Origin: RH-chloro-G1 sp003670575
GTDB lineage: Bacteria > Chloroflexota > Dehalococcoidia > UBA2979
Assembly (NCBI GenBank): GCA_947499615.1
Contig: CANMOP010000010.1
Location: forward strand, 6,004 to 70,003
Length of the DNA stretch: 64,000 nt
Direction: 5' to 3'
The translations under genes were made by a program, and so were the position numbers. Shown piece after piece: positions 17,730 to 26,108 of this stretch. The first letter of the stretch is position 1, and each line of letters opens with the position of its first letter. The notes under the pieces were generated by a model. It saw nothing but the letters and a program-made list of their open reading frames with translations, was not told the DNA's origin and did no database searches.

Positions 17730-18191
17730 CTACACGCGCGTGCGACGCCAAACGGTGCGGTACTGTCGGCCCACGATCGCCTCGCGCAGCTCGACAAGTT
17801 CCAGCGCGCGCAGTTGGCGGTACGCGCGTCGCGCAGCCGCGAGTGTTCGCCCATCGCCACACCGGTCGAGGCGTGCCAAGACGCGCTCCCAAACGCCGGA
17901 CCATTCCAGCGCGCTGACGCTGCGTGCCCACGGGATCATGGTGATCGACTGCGGGCGGCCGAAACCGGGACGCAGCTTGCGCAGTGTGGCGAAGCGCTCC
18001 TGTGCGTTATCGACCATCGGCACCACACGCACCAACGGGCCATCGCCCGCGGGCTGGCCGTCCGCCTGAGTACAGCGAGTGTCGATGAGGAGGGTCTGGC
18101 GCAGGATCGGGAAGTGGAAGGTCACGACCTCCGCCTCGTCGATGTTCTGGATCACGGCCTCGATATCGATATCGTAGCCGCCGTCGATCAT
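17730..18191 (-). CDS. Conserved-looking hypothetical protein downstream of tyrS
   Basis: A 153-residue protein that I cannot assign. It is soluble, with an N-terminal half containing DIEAVIQNIDEAEVVTFHFPILRQTLLID and a basic C-terminal half rich in arginine (LAAARRAYRQLRALELVELREAI). Its ATG follows the tyrS stop codon without any gap (TAG-ATG), so it is the last gene of the ribF-tyrS operon and probably translated by re-initiation. Confidence 0.65.
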   Translation of the reverse strand: MIDGGYDIDIEAVIQNIDEAEVVTFHFPILRQTLLIDTRCTQADGQPAGDGPLVRVVPMVDNAQERFATLRKLRPGFGRPQSITMIPWARSVSALEWSGVWERVLARLDRCGDGRTLAAARRAYRQLRALELVELREAIVGRQYRTVWRRTRV

Positions 18192-19421
18192 CTAGCGGCC
18201 CGACGCGATGCGCAGGAAGCGCGTGCGACCAACGCGTACCTCGTCGCCAGCGCGCAGCTCGGCGGCGAAGTCGGTGACTGGCTCGCCGTTCAGACGCACG
18301 GCACCCTGTGTGACCAGTCGACGCACCTCGCCCGCGCTCTTCGCGAGGCCGGCAGTCAGCAGCACGTGGTCGAGGCGCTCCGTCTCGGCCTGCAGGATGT
18401 GCTCCTGCATCTCGTCTGGCGTCTCGCGTCGCTGGAACGTCGACTCGAAGTACGACTGCGCAGCCTCGGCTGCCTCGCGCGGGTACATCGTGCTCGTGAC
18501 CTCAAGGGCGAGGCGCTTCTTGGCCTCGATCGGCGCAACGGCACCCGCAGCGACATCGGCGAGCAATGCCTGCGCGTCCGCCGGCGGGACGTTGGTGAGC
18601 AGCGTGAAATAGTTCGGCACGGCGCTGTCGGGGATGGACATGACCTTGCCGAACATGCTGTTGGGCGCCTCGTCGACGCCGATGTAGTTGCCGAGGGACT
18701 TCGACATCTTCTCGTGCCCATCGGTGCCGACCAGCAGGGGCAACGTGATCACGATCTGCGGCGGCTGGCCAAACTCCTCCTGGAGCTTGCGACCTGCCAT
18801 GAGGTTGAAGAGCTGCTCCGTACCACCGACCTGCACGTCCGCGTGCAACGCCACCGCGTCGTACGCCTGCATCAGGCCGTACAGGAACTCGCTCAGATAC
18901 ACCGGCTCCTCGCGCTCCATGCGCCGCGCGAAATTGTCGCGCTTCAGGAACTCAGCAACCGTGAAGTACGAGCAAAGCTTGATGACGTCGGCGAACGAGA
19001 GCGCACCCAGCCACTCGGCGTTGTACCGCACGGTGGTGCGCGCACTGTCGAGGATGCGGCCGGCCTGCTGCTCGTAGGTCGCGGCGTTCGCGGCAAGCGT
19101 ATCCGCGGTCACCATCGGACGTCGGCGGTCGCGGTCGGAGGGGTCGCCGATGAGGCCCGTGAAGTTGCCGATCAGGAACGTAATCTCGTGCCCGAAGTCC
19201 TGGAACTGGCGCATCTTGCGCATGGACAGCGTGTGTCCGAGGTGGAGGTCGACCGAGGTCGGGTCATATCCGCAGTAGATGCGGAGCGGGCGATCCTCTT
19301 CCAGCCGCGCACGCAGCTCGCGCTCCATGATGCGGCGCGTCGTGTCGTCGCCGAAATCGGTGCCGCGCATCAGCACGGCCATCTGCTGGCCGACTGGCGC
19401 CATACGTCGTGCGGTGGTCAT
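18192..19421 (-). CDS. tyrS: Tyrosyl-tRNA synthetase
   Basis: Charges tRNA-Tyr. A class I synthetase with the HIGH-type motif HLGH (residues 60-63), KMSKS (238-242) and a C-terminal S4 RNA-binding domain (RLVTQGAVRLNGEPV). The GDPSDRDRRRP region is typical of the TyrRZ subgroup. I chose the ATG at 19421, 10 nt after the ribF stop, giving 409 residues. Internal ATGs at codons 7 and 14 are possible. No T-box is seen upstream. Confidence 0.94.
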   Translation of the reverse strand: MTTARRMAPVGQQMAVLMRGTDFGDDTTRRIMERELRARLEEDRPLRIYCGYDPTSVDLHLGHTLSMRKMRQFQDFGHEITFLIGNFTGLIGDPSDRDRRRPMVTADTLAANAATYEQQAGRILDSARTTVRYNAEWLGALSFADVIKLCSYFTVAEFLKRDNFARRMEREEPVYLSEFLYGLMQAYDAVALHADVQVGGTEQLFNLMAGRKLQEEFGQPPQIVITLPLLVGTDGHEKMSKSLGNYIGVDEAPNSMFGKVMSIPDSAVPNYFTLLTNVPPADAQALLADVAAGAVAPIEAKKRLALEVTSTMYPREAAEAAQSYFESTFQRRETPDEMQEHILQAETERLDHVLLTAGLAKSAGEVRRLVTQGAVRLNGEPVTDFAAELRAGDEVRVGRTRFLRIASGR

Positions 19422-19431
19422 TGCCGCGTGC

Positions 19432-20373
19432 TCACTGGAAGTACGCCCTCGCCGCCTCGACGTCTGCGTGAATCTGTTGGACGAGTGCATCTGCACCATC
19501 GAAGCGCTGCTCAGCGCGCAGGCGGTGCAGCAACTCGATGCGCACGACATGGTCGTACACCTCGGCGGAGAAGTCGAGCACGTACGTCTCGACACGCCGA
19601 CGCGTGCCATCGAACGTGGGCTGAGTCCCGATGTTCGTCAGCCCGCGCCAGCGCTGGCCCAGCACCTCCACCTCGGTCACGTACACCCCGTTGGGGGGGA
19701 GCGCCTGGTCCGCGCTGACACCCACGTTCAGCGTGGGGAAGCCGATGGTGCGGCCGCGCTCGTCCCCGTGGAGCACGGGGCCACGCAAGGAGTACGGCCG
19801 ACCGAGGAGGCTCAGGACCTCTTCCATCTCGCCCGCCGCCAGCGCGCGCCGGATACGGGTGGAGGAGATGTCTTCCCCGCTTCCGGCCACCAGCGGTACC
19901 GTCACCACCTGGAACCCGAGCGTCGCTCCGATCTCACGCAGGCGCGGGATATCGCCGACACGCCCCCGCCCCAGGTGGAAGTCCTCGCCGACCACGAGTA
20001 CCGCCATCCCGGCGTCCTCTACGAGCATCCGACAGAAGTCCTCGGCGGAGACGAGCGCCAGCTCGGAAGTGAACTGTACGACCGCCACCCAGTCGGCGCC
20101 GGCTTCTCGGAGCAACTCGACGCGCTGCTCCAGCGTGGTGATGTAGGAGAACGCGACTTCCGGGTGCAGCACCGTTACCGGGCTGGGATGGAACGTGACG
20201 ACTCCCCTGCCGAGGCCTGTCGCGCGTGCCTCGTCACCGACCTGCGCGATGAGCGCACGGTGCCCGCGATGCACCCCATCGAACACGCCGACGGTCAGCG
20301 CATTGCGCCCGGGCGTGGCGGCATGCCGTAGTTCGTCCCGCAGCAAGAGCACTGCCGCAGTCCCCTTCCTCAA
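19432..20373 (-). CDS. ribF: Bifunctional riboflavin kinase / FAD synthetase
   Basis: Makes FMN and then FAD from riboflavin. The N-terminal nucleotidyltransferase has GVFDGVHRGH and ISSTRIRRAL. The C-terminal flavokinase has GPVLHGDERGRTIGFPTLNV and YVLDFSAEVYD. Length (313) is normal. It is separate from the riboflavin biosynthesis operon at 43.5-47.2 kb and lies upstream of tyrS. Confidence 0.94.
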   Translation of the reverse strand: MRKGTAAVLLLRDELRHAATPGRNALTVGVFDGVHRGHRALIAQVGDEARATGLGRGVVTFHPSPVTVLHPEVAFSYITTLEQRVELLREAGADWVAVVQFTSELALVSAEDFCRMLVEDAGMAVLVVGEDFHLGRGRVGDIPRLREIGATLGFQVVTVPLVAGSGEDISSTRIRRALAAGEMEEVLSLLGRPYSLRGPVLHGDERGRTIGFPTLNVGVSADQALPPNGVYVTEVEVLGQRWRGLTNIGTQPTFDGTRRRVETYVLDFSAEVYDHVVRIELLHRLRAEQRFDGADALVQQIHADVEAARAYFQ

Positions 20374-20459
20374 CCGATCAGCGATAGCGCGAGCGACCCG
20401 TGACCCATGCGCTCAAGCGGAGGCGGATCGTACCGGATTGTGGCGTTGGCTGGTGGGGC

Positions 20460-21374
20460 CTAGAAGCCCTCTAACTCATCGGCGACCAGATCCACGGCAT
20501 CTTCTGCGCCTGCGGCATCGCCATCGAGTCGCACGAGGTCGATGTCCCCGAACACCTCGGACTGGCGAGCGTCGAGGAAGCGCACCTTGATCAGCTCCAG
20601 CACGGCCAGGAACTCGACGATGATCGCGAGCCGGGTCGCGGGCACCTCGGACAGCAGGCTCCGGAACGAGGTCTGACCATCGCGCCGCAGACGGTCCATC
20701 AGCAGCCGTACGCGGTCCGCCAGCCGCACACGCTCCCGAGGCATGGCGCGCACCGGGCGCTCCTCCGGGGCGCGCTCCAGCACCTCCCGCAGCAGCCCCA
20801 CCAACGAGGCAAGCGTCACGCCCTCCAGGCCCAGCGCCGGGGGCAGTGCGGGCGGTGGTGCGCCGCGCCGATAGGCCATGCGGTGCTCGCTCTCGAGCTC
20901 GCGCAATTGTTCCGCCGCGTAGCGGAAGCGCCGGTACTCCTGCAGCGCCCGAATCAAGTCCTCCGGGTCGGCGTCATCCTCGGCGGCAATGGGGGCGGCA
21001 TCCGGGTCGCGCGGCAGCAGCGCCCGCGACTTCAGCAGCAGGAGGCGCGCACCGACGCCGATGAACTCCGCCAGCGCATCCAGATTCAGACGGTCGGCGC
21101 CGCGAAGATGCTTCAGGTATTGCTCGGTCACGGCCAGCAGCGACACCTCGGTGATGTCGAGGCGGCGCTCGTCGAGCAGGTGGAGCAGCAGCGCAAGCGG
21201 CCCCTCGAAGGTCGTCAACTGCAGGACGAAGGCCGCCGGATCGTCGGCCGCGCCATCGACCACCGGGACCACCGCGACTGTCGCCGGCAGCTCCGCAGCA
21301 ACCTCGGTTGCCGGTGGCTCTACCGAGACCGGAACGGCGCCAGTATCGCCTGTGGCGTCGACGATGTCGGGCAC
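20460..21374 (-). CDS. scpA: Segregation and condensation protein A
   Basis: Kleisin subunit of the bacterial SMC complex, bridging SMC heads during chromosome condensation. The kleisin N-terminal signature is clear (FEGPLALLLHLLDERRLDITEVSLLAVTEQYL) and so is the C-terminal winged-helix part (FRSLLSEVPATRLAIIVEFLAVLELIKV). An additional ~45-residue acidic/alanine-rich N-terminal extension precedes the core. No scpB is adjacent. It follows aroF by 5 nt. Confidence 0.92.
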   Translation of the reverse strand: MPDIVDATGDTGAVPVSVEPPATEVAAELPATVAVVPVVDGAADDPAAFVLQLTTFEGPLALLLHLLDERRLDITEVSLLAVTEQYLKHLRGADRLNLDALAEFIGVGARLLLLKSRALLPRDPDAAPIAAEDDADPEDLIRALQEYRRFRYAAEQLRELESEHRMAYRRGAPPPALPPALGLEGVTLASLVGLLREVLERAPEERPVRAMPRERVRLADRVRLLMDRLRRDGQTSFRSLLSEVPATRLAIIVEFLAVLELIKVRFLDARQSEVFGDIDLVRLDGDAAGAEDAVDLVADELEGF

Positions 21375-21379
21375 GGCGG

Positions 21380-22420
21380 TCAGGCGACCGGCACGGGACG
21401 GTCAGCGAATGGCCGTCCGATGGCGTTGGCCACCTTCGCGCATTCACGCATCAAGTGCGCAAAGTTGCCGGGGGTCAGCGACTGCGCGCCGTCCGACAGC
21501 GCGTGATCCGGATTCGGATGCACCTCGATCATCAGGCCGTCCGCCCCAACCGCGAGGCTGGCCATCGACATCGGCTTCACCAGGCTCCACTTGCCGGTGC
21601 CGTGGGAAGGGTCCGAGATCACCGGCAGGTGACTGAGTTGCTTGACCAGCGCGACGGCGTTCAGGTCCAGGGTGTTGCGCGTCGCGGTCTCGTAGGTGCG
21701 GATGCCGCGCTCGCAGAGGATGAGATCGCTGTTGCCCTGGTTCAGGATGTACTCAGCGGCCAGTAGCCACTCCTCGATGGTTCCGGCGAGCGCGCGCTTC
21801 AGCATGACGGGCTTGTGCGTCTTGCCCGCCTCCTCCAGCAGCACGAAGTTCTGCGTGTTGCGAGCGCCAATCTGCAGCACGTCCGAGTACTCCGCGACCG
21901 CTTCCACATCGCGCTCCGAGAGCAGCTCCGTGATCACCGGCATGCCGAACTCATCGCCCGCGCGGCGCAGCAGCTTCAGGCCGGGCACGCCCAGCCCCTG
22001 AAAGGAATACGGCGAGGAGCGAGGCTTGAACGCGCCGCCGCGCAGGACGTGCGCACCCGCGTCGTGGACACCTCGTGCCGCCGCCCAGAGCTGATCCTCG
22101 GTCTCAATGGAGCAGGGACCAGCCATCACGACCGGCCGGCCGCCACCGACCTGGATACCGTATGGCAGCTTCACCACGGTGTCGTTCGGCTTCACCTCGC
22201 GGCTGGACAGCTTGTACGGCTTGGAGATGCGGACCACATCGTCCACGCCGGCCATCACGGAGAGGTCGTCCCGAAGCTCCGGGTACACCTGCCCCAGGAC
22301 GGCGATCACGGTGCGCGACTCGCCGGAGATCTCCTGCCCGCGCAGGCCGCCTTCCTTCAAGCGCGCGAAGACCGCGTCGCGCTGCTGCTCCGTGCGGTCC
22401 ATCTTCATGATCACAATCAT
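21380..22420 (-). CDS. aroF: 3-deoxy-7-phosphoheptulonate (DAHP) synthase, type I-beta with regulatory domain
   Basis: First enzyme of the shikimate pathway (erythrose 4-phosphate plus PEP). The first ~75 residues form the ferredoxin-like regulatory domain seen in the Thermotoga-type enzyme, which mediates feedback by aromatic amino acids. The barrel then shows VMAGPCSIE, LRGGAFKPRSSPYSFQG, QIGARNTQNF, LCERGIRTYE and DPSHGTGK. The ATG at 22420 has a GGAGG site 9 nt upstream. It is co-directional with the chorismate mutase gene 35 nt upstream. Confidence 0.95.
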   Translation of the reverse strand: MIVIMKMDRTEQQRDAVFARLKEGGLRGQEISGESRTVIAVLGQVYPELRDDLSVMAGVDDVVRISKPYKLSSREVKPNDTVVKLPYGIQVGGGRPVVMAGPCSIETEDQLWAAARGVHDAGAHVLRGGAFKPRSSPYSFQGLGVPGLKLLRRAGDEFGMPVITELLSERDVEAVAEYSDVLQIGARNTQNFVLLEEAGKTHKPVMLKRALAGTIEEWLLAAEYILNQGNSDLILCERGIRTYETATRNTLDLNAVALVKQLSHLPVISDPSHGTGKWSLVKPMSMASLAVGADGLMIEVHPNPDHALSDGAQSLTPGNFAHLMRECAKVANAIGRPFADRPVPVA

Positions 22421-22455
22421 CGGGCTGCCTCCGTGGTCAATTGCGACGCTGAGGA

Positions 22456-22890
22456 TTACGTGGCAGTGCTGGATGTGGAACCTGCGCCCGTCGACGGCGG
22501 AGCGTCGCTTGGTGGGGTGGATGCCGCGCCGGGGACCAGATCGGGGCGCAGCACCTGCGCGCCCCGCAGGTAGATGTGCTTCAACTCACTCAACCGCAGG
22601 TCCGTGTTCACATAGATGAGGATGCGCACGCATCGTTGCAGGCTGCCGGGAACACCCATCTCGTGCCCGCACATCAGCGCGACGTCCGTCCAACCCGCCT
22701 CGCGCGCGGCCACCGCGGGGAACTCCGCGTTCAGGTCGGGCGACGTCGAGAAGATCACTGAGGCAACCAACTCGTGATCGATGTTGTTCGCCTCGATCAG
22801 CGCGGCGAACAACTCACGCGTGGCATCCAGGATGGCCTCGCGTGTGTTGGCCTCGGCAGTGGTGGCGCCTCGAATTCCGCGTACAAGCAT
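22456..22890 (-). CDS. aroH: Chorismate mutase, AroH type
   Basis: Rearranges chorismate to prephenate. A 144-residue monofunctional AroH-fold enzyme like that of Bacillus subtilis, with VRGIRGATTAEANT (substrate arginine), the MCGHEMGVPGSLQRCVR segment and YLRGAQVLRPDL. A Ser/Thr/Pro-rich tail of ~25 residues is extra. Together with the adjacent aroF and the tyrA at 34.5 kb it supplies the Phe/Tyr branch. Confidence 0.92.
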   Translation of the reverse strand: MLVRGIRGATTAEANTREAILDATRELFAALIEANNIDHELVASVIFSTSPDLNAEFPAVAAREAGWTDVALMCGHEMGVPGSLQRCVRILIYVNTDLRLSELKHIYLRGAQVLRPDLVPGAASTPPSDAPPSTGAGSTSSTAT

Positions 22891-23057
22891 GATGCTGGGA
22901 CTCCATGCGGGGTGCGTTGTGTACCGTGCTCTCGAACAGCCTACGTCACTCCCGAGGTGTCGCGGGGCGATGCGTCAGAGGACGAATCGCGGCGTACCAC
23001 GTACGGGATGCGGTTGCGGCCCGCCGCCCTCACAACCGTCGCACCGCAATATACCAA

Positions 23058-23086
23058 CATGCGGCACGGGAACGCCGTGCCGCATG
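23058..23086 (-). terminator. Perfect 12-bp hairpin after trpA
   Basis: Twelve-base arms (CATGCGGCACGG and its exact complement) flank a 5-nt loop, 4 nt beyond the trpA stop codon. There is only a short T-containing tail (TTGGTATATT), so it is a strong stem with a weak U-tract. It probably separates trpA from the aroH-aroF group. Confidence 0.7.
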
Positions 23087-23090
23087 CTCC

Positions 23091-23909
23091 TCAGTCGGCA
23101 GTGGCCGCAGCGCGTCCATCACGTCCAGCCAGCCCTTCGACGAACGCGCGCACCGTCTCCGCGCGACGCTCGAGCGGGGCCGCCTCGACCGCCTGCACGA
23201 ACGCACTCCCCACCACGACCGCATCGGCGACCCGGCCCATGACCTCGACCTGCTCTGGCGTCGAGATGCCGAAGCCGATCGCCAGTGGCAGATCCGTCTC
23301 CTGACGCACCCGCGCCAGGAACGCAGGCACCTCGTCCGAGAGGGCCGTACGCGATCCGGTGACGCCAGCAACACTAACGCAGTAGATGAACCCGCTCGCG
23401 TGAGCCGCGACCAGCGCGATGCGGTCGAGGGTGGACGTGGGTGCCAGCAGGTATACGAGGTGGAGTCCGGCTGCCCGCGCGGGCACTTCCAACTCCGCCG
23501 CCTCTTCCGGCGGCAGGTCGACGATGATCAGACCGTCGACGCCTGCCTCCGCGGCATCGTGGACAAAGCGGTCCATCCCGTAGGCGAGCAGCGGGTTGCA
23601 GTAGCCCATCAGCAGCAGCGGGATCGAAACGCCCGCGCCTCGAATCTCCCGAACCGCCGCCAGCACCTTCGGCACCGACACGCCCTGCGCGAGCGCCTGC
23701 TGGTAGGCCAGTTGGTTGGTCGCGCCGTCCGCCAGCGGGTCGGAGAACGGCATACCGATCTCCAGCGCGTCCGCGCCACCCGCCACCGCGGCGAGCGCGA
23801 TCTGGAGGGTCGCGTCGGGTTCCGGCCAGCCGCCGGGCACGAAGGGAATCAGCGCCGGGCGTCCCAGCGCGTGCGTGCGTGCAAACATCTCGGCGAGGCG
23901 ATCACTCAT
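23091..23909 (-). CDS. trpA: Tryptophan synthase alpha chain
   Basis: Cleaves indole-3-glycerol phosphate to indole, which passes to TrpB. The catalytic residues are present: Glu50 in DALEIGMPFSDPLADG and Asp61. VDGLIIVDLPPEE and SGFIYCVSVAGVTG (phosphate site) follow. I chose the ATG at 23909 for the family's N-terminus; an ATG at 23948 is also in frame. It is co-directional with the trp operon but separated from trpB by a protease gene and by rmuC on the other strand, so it needs its own promoter. Confidence 0.93.
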   Translation of the reverse strand: MSDRLAEMFARTHALGRPALIPFVPGGWPEPDATLQIALAAVAGGADALEIGMPFSDPLADGATNQLAYQQALAQGVSVPKVLAAVREIRGAGVSIPLLLMGYCNPLLAYGMDRFVHDAAEAGVDGLIIVDLPPEEAAELEVPARAAGLHLVYLLAPTSTLDRIALVAAHASGFIYCVSVAGVTGSRTALSDEVPAFLARVRQETDLPLAIGFGISTPEQVEVMGRVADAVVVGSAFVQAVEAAPLERRAETVRAFVEGLAGRDGRAAATAD

Positions 23910-23987
23910 GGCTTCGGAGGGTACCAGCGCAACGGACTGGACCGCCACTTCCGCGCCGCGCGTCGGCTTCGATGATCAATTCGATGG

Positions 23988-24713
23988 TCAATTCGTGAGC
24001 GCGGCGATGCTCACCGCGAACGAGATCCCGTTCACCAGCGCGTGCACGACGATCGGCGGCCAGAGCGAGCGCGACTCCTCCATCAACCACGCGAACAGCA
24101 TACCGATCAGGCTGTATGGGAGGACAACACTCAGGTTGAGGTGGAACGCGCCGAACGCGGACCCACTCACCGCCAGCGCGAGCGGCATCGACCAGAACCC
24201 GCGCAGCCCTCGATACAACAGCGCGCGAAAGAACAGCTCCTCGCAGACGGGCGCCAGCAGCACCACGGTGACGGCCATCACCGCGACCAGCGCGACACCC
24301 TCGTCGCCGCTCAGTGGTACCGGGTTACCACGCGTGAACATCGAGACATCGAAGCCCGCGCGCTCAGCGAGGCGGAGCAGCAGCACGTAGCCGACCAGGA
24401 TGCCGTACGCGCCCAGCCACGCCGGCACCGCCAGCCGCCACGTGGTTGGGCGCACGAACCCGAGTTCGCGCAGCGAAACGCCTCGGCGGGCGGCAAGCAG
24501 CAGCACGATGCCGCCCAGCGCCAACTCCAGCAGCACGGAGGCGCCCATGCCCACGGCTGCACCTCGCACGCGGAGCAGCACGAGGGCGGCGATCAGCAGC
24601 AGCGTAATCGCCGCCAGCGCCCCCACGCCCACGACGAGGTCACGCACCGGCCAGATGCGGCCGAGCACAGGCGCCGACGGTGGAGCAAGAACTTCGGGGC
24701 GATCGGCGAACAT
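23988..24713 (-). CDS. CPBP-family (CAAX-like) intramembrane metalloprotease
   Basis: A 241-residue polytopic membrane protein (about six hydrophobic segments) with the family motifs EExxxR (CEELFFRALLYRGLR), FGAFHLN and HALVNG, whose Glu and His residues bind the metal. These proteins process prenylated substrates in eukaryotes; bacterial members have diverse or unknown roles, including bacteriocin immunity. A TGATAC -10-like box lies 9 nt before the ATG, suggesting a very short leader. It lies between trpA and rmuC. Confidence 0.88.
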   Translation of the reverse strand: MFADRPEVLAPPSAPVLGRIWPVRDLVVGVGALAAITLLLIAALVLLRVRGAAVGMGASVLLELALGGIVLLLAARRGVSLRELGFVRPTTWRLAVPAWLGAYGILVGYVLLLRLAERAGFDVSMFTRGNPVPLSGDEGVALVAVMAVTVVLLAPVCEELFFRALLYRGLRGFWSMPLALAVSGSAFGAFHLNLSVVLPYSLIGMLFAWLMEESRSLWPPIVVHALVNGISFAVSIAALTN

Positions 24714-24840
24714 GCGAGCAGGGTATCAGCCGCGCCCGCGCCGCGTTGCGCACACCGGCGCGCCCGATGGCGCCTCCTACTCACCACCTCGACATCAGCA
24801 TCGATGGTTCCGCGTGTACTCTCTGCGCAGGAGATCTGCC

Positions 24841-26055
24841 GTGGACACCACCTCATTGCTCGTACTGGCCGTCGCGGTCGTCGCCCTGGGTGCGGCGTGG
24901 TTCGCGTGGCGTCGCACCGGTCGCCTCAACGACGACCAATTCGCACAACTCGTCGGCGTGATCGTGCGTACCCAAGTGGCGGAGGCGCAGTCGCAGGCGC
25001 TGCAGCAGAACTCCGAGCAGTTCCTCGCGCTCGCCGAGACACGCCTACGCACCGAGACCGCCCGAGGCGAGGAACGACTGAAGGCGCGCGCAGACGAGAT
25101 CGAGAAGGGACTGGAGACCGTCGGCACCGCGATCACCAAGCTCCGCGACTACGTGGAGTCAACGGACAAGACCCGAGGCGAGGGCGTCGCCAGCCTGGCC
25201 GCCGTCACCGCGGAGAGCCGCAAGACCATGGAAGCGCTGGGCGCGGCGACCGGGAAGCTCACGGAAGTGCTGGTCTCCGGCCAGGCGCGCGGCCAGTGGG
25301 GGGAGCGCATGGCGGAGGACATTCTCCGCGTCGCTGGCTTCGTGGAAGGCGTGCAATACCGGAAGAACACGCAACTCGATGCCGGCAGCGGTCGACCGGA
25401 CTTTACGTTCCTGCTCCCGCAGACGCGCGTCCTGCACATGGACGTGAAGTTCCCACTCGCTGCGTACCTCCGGTACCTCGAGGCCGCGTCGGAGCCGGAC
25501 CGGGCCGTCGCGGTGCACGACTTCCTGCGCGACGCGAGGGCCCGCATCCGCGAGGTGACGAACCGCGAGTACATCGACCCGGCCGGCGGAACGCTGGACT
25601 ACGTGTTGCTGTTTGTCCCCAACGAGCAGGTCTATGGCTTCATCCACGAGAGCGACCCAGAGCTGCTGGACGGGGCACTTCGCCAGCGGGTGGTGATGTG
25701 CTCGCCGTTCACGCTGTTCGCCGTGCTCTCCGTCATCCGGCAGGCCATCGACAACTTCCACCTCACCCAGCGGACCGACGAGATATTGACGGTGCTCGGC
25801 GGCTTCAACCAGCAGTGGACGATATACAAGGACGCCGTCGGGCGAGTGGGGCGCGGGCTGGCGACGACGCAGAAGGCCTTCGACACGCTCTCAGGGCCGC
25901 GCACGCGGGTGCTCGACCGACACATCGAACGCGTCGAACGCCTGCGGGTCGACGCCGGTCTGCCCGCCGAAGTGCTGCCCGCCGCCGACGAGGCGCTGCT
26001 CGAACTTGGGGACGAGGAACTGCCCGGCGACGACGAGGACACCCAGCGCACGTAG
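24841..26055 (+). CDS. rmuC: DNA recombination protein RmuC
   Basis: A 404-residue protein with an N-terminal membrane anchor (residues ~4-22), a long coiled coil and a PD-(D/E)XK-like nuclease domain (GQARGQWGERMAEDIL, GSGRPDFTFLLP, LHMDVKFPLAAY). RmuC proteins limit DNA inversions and rearrangements. The GTG at 24841 follows AGGAG with 7-nt spacing, and a TACTCT -10-like element lies at 24817. It is on the plus strand, convergent with trpB, and interrupts the trp gene order. Confidence 0.92.
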   Translation: MDTTSLLVLAVAVVALGAAWFAWRRTGRLNDDQFAQLVGVIVRTQVAEAQSQALQQNSEQFLALAETRLRTETARGEERLKARADEIEKGLETVGTAITKLRDYVESTDKTRGEGVASLAAVTAESRKTMEALGAATGKLTEVLVSGQARGQWGERMAEDILRVAGFVEGVQYRKNTQLDAGSGRPDFTFLLPQTRVLHMDVKFPLAAYLRYLEAASEPDRAVAVHDFLRDARARIREVTNREYIDPAGGTLDYVLLFVPNEQVYGFIHESDPELLDGALRQRVVMCSPFTLFAVLSVIRQAIDNFHLTQRTDEILTVLGGFNQQWTIYKDAVGRVGRGLATTQKAFDTLSGPRTRVLDRHIERVERLRVDAGLPAEVLPAADEALLELGDEELPGDDEDTQRT

Positions 26056-26067
26056 CACGCGAGACGA

Positions 26068-26091
26068 CGAGGGCGCACAACCGCACCCTCG
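26068..26091. terminator. Bidirectional hairpin between rmuC and trpB
   Basis: CGAGGGCGC-ACAACC-GCACCCTCG forms a 9-bp stem with one internal mismatch between the stops of two convergent genes (rmuC on plus, trpB on minus). It could act as a shared terminator. No T-run is visible on either side. Confidence 0.5.
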
Positions 26092-26108
26092 ACCACCGGC
26101 GTCGCGGC

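Noticed and set aside
17676..19718. A 680-codon plus-strand frame across tyrS
   Set aside because: It is antisense to the clear tyrosyl-tRNA synthetase and hypothetical gene; high GC leaves long random frames.
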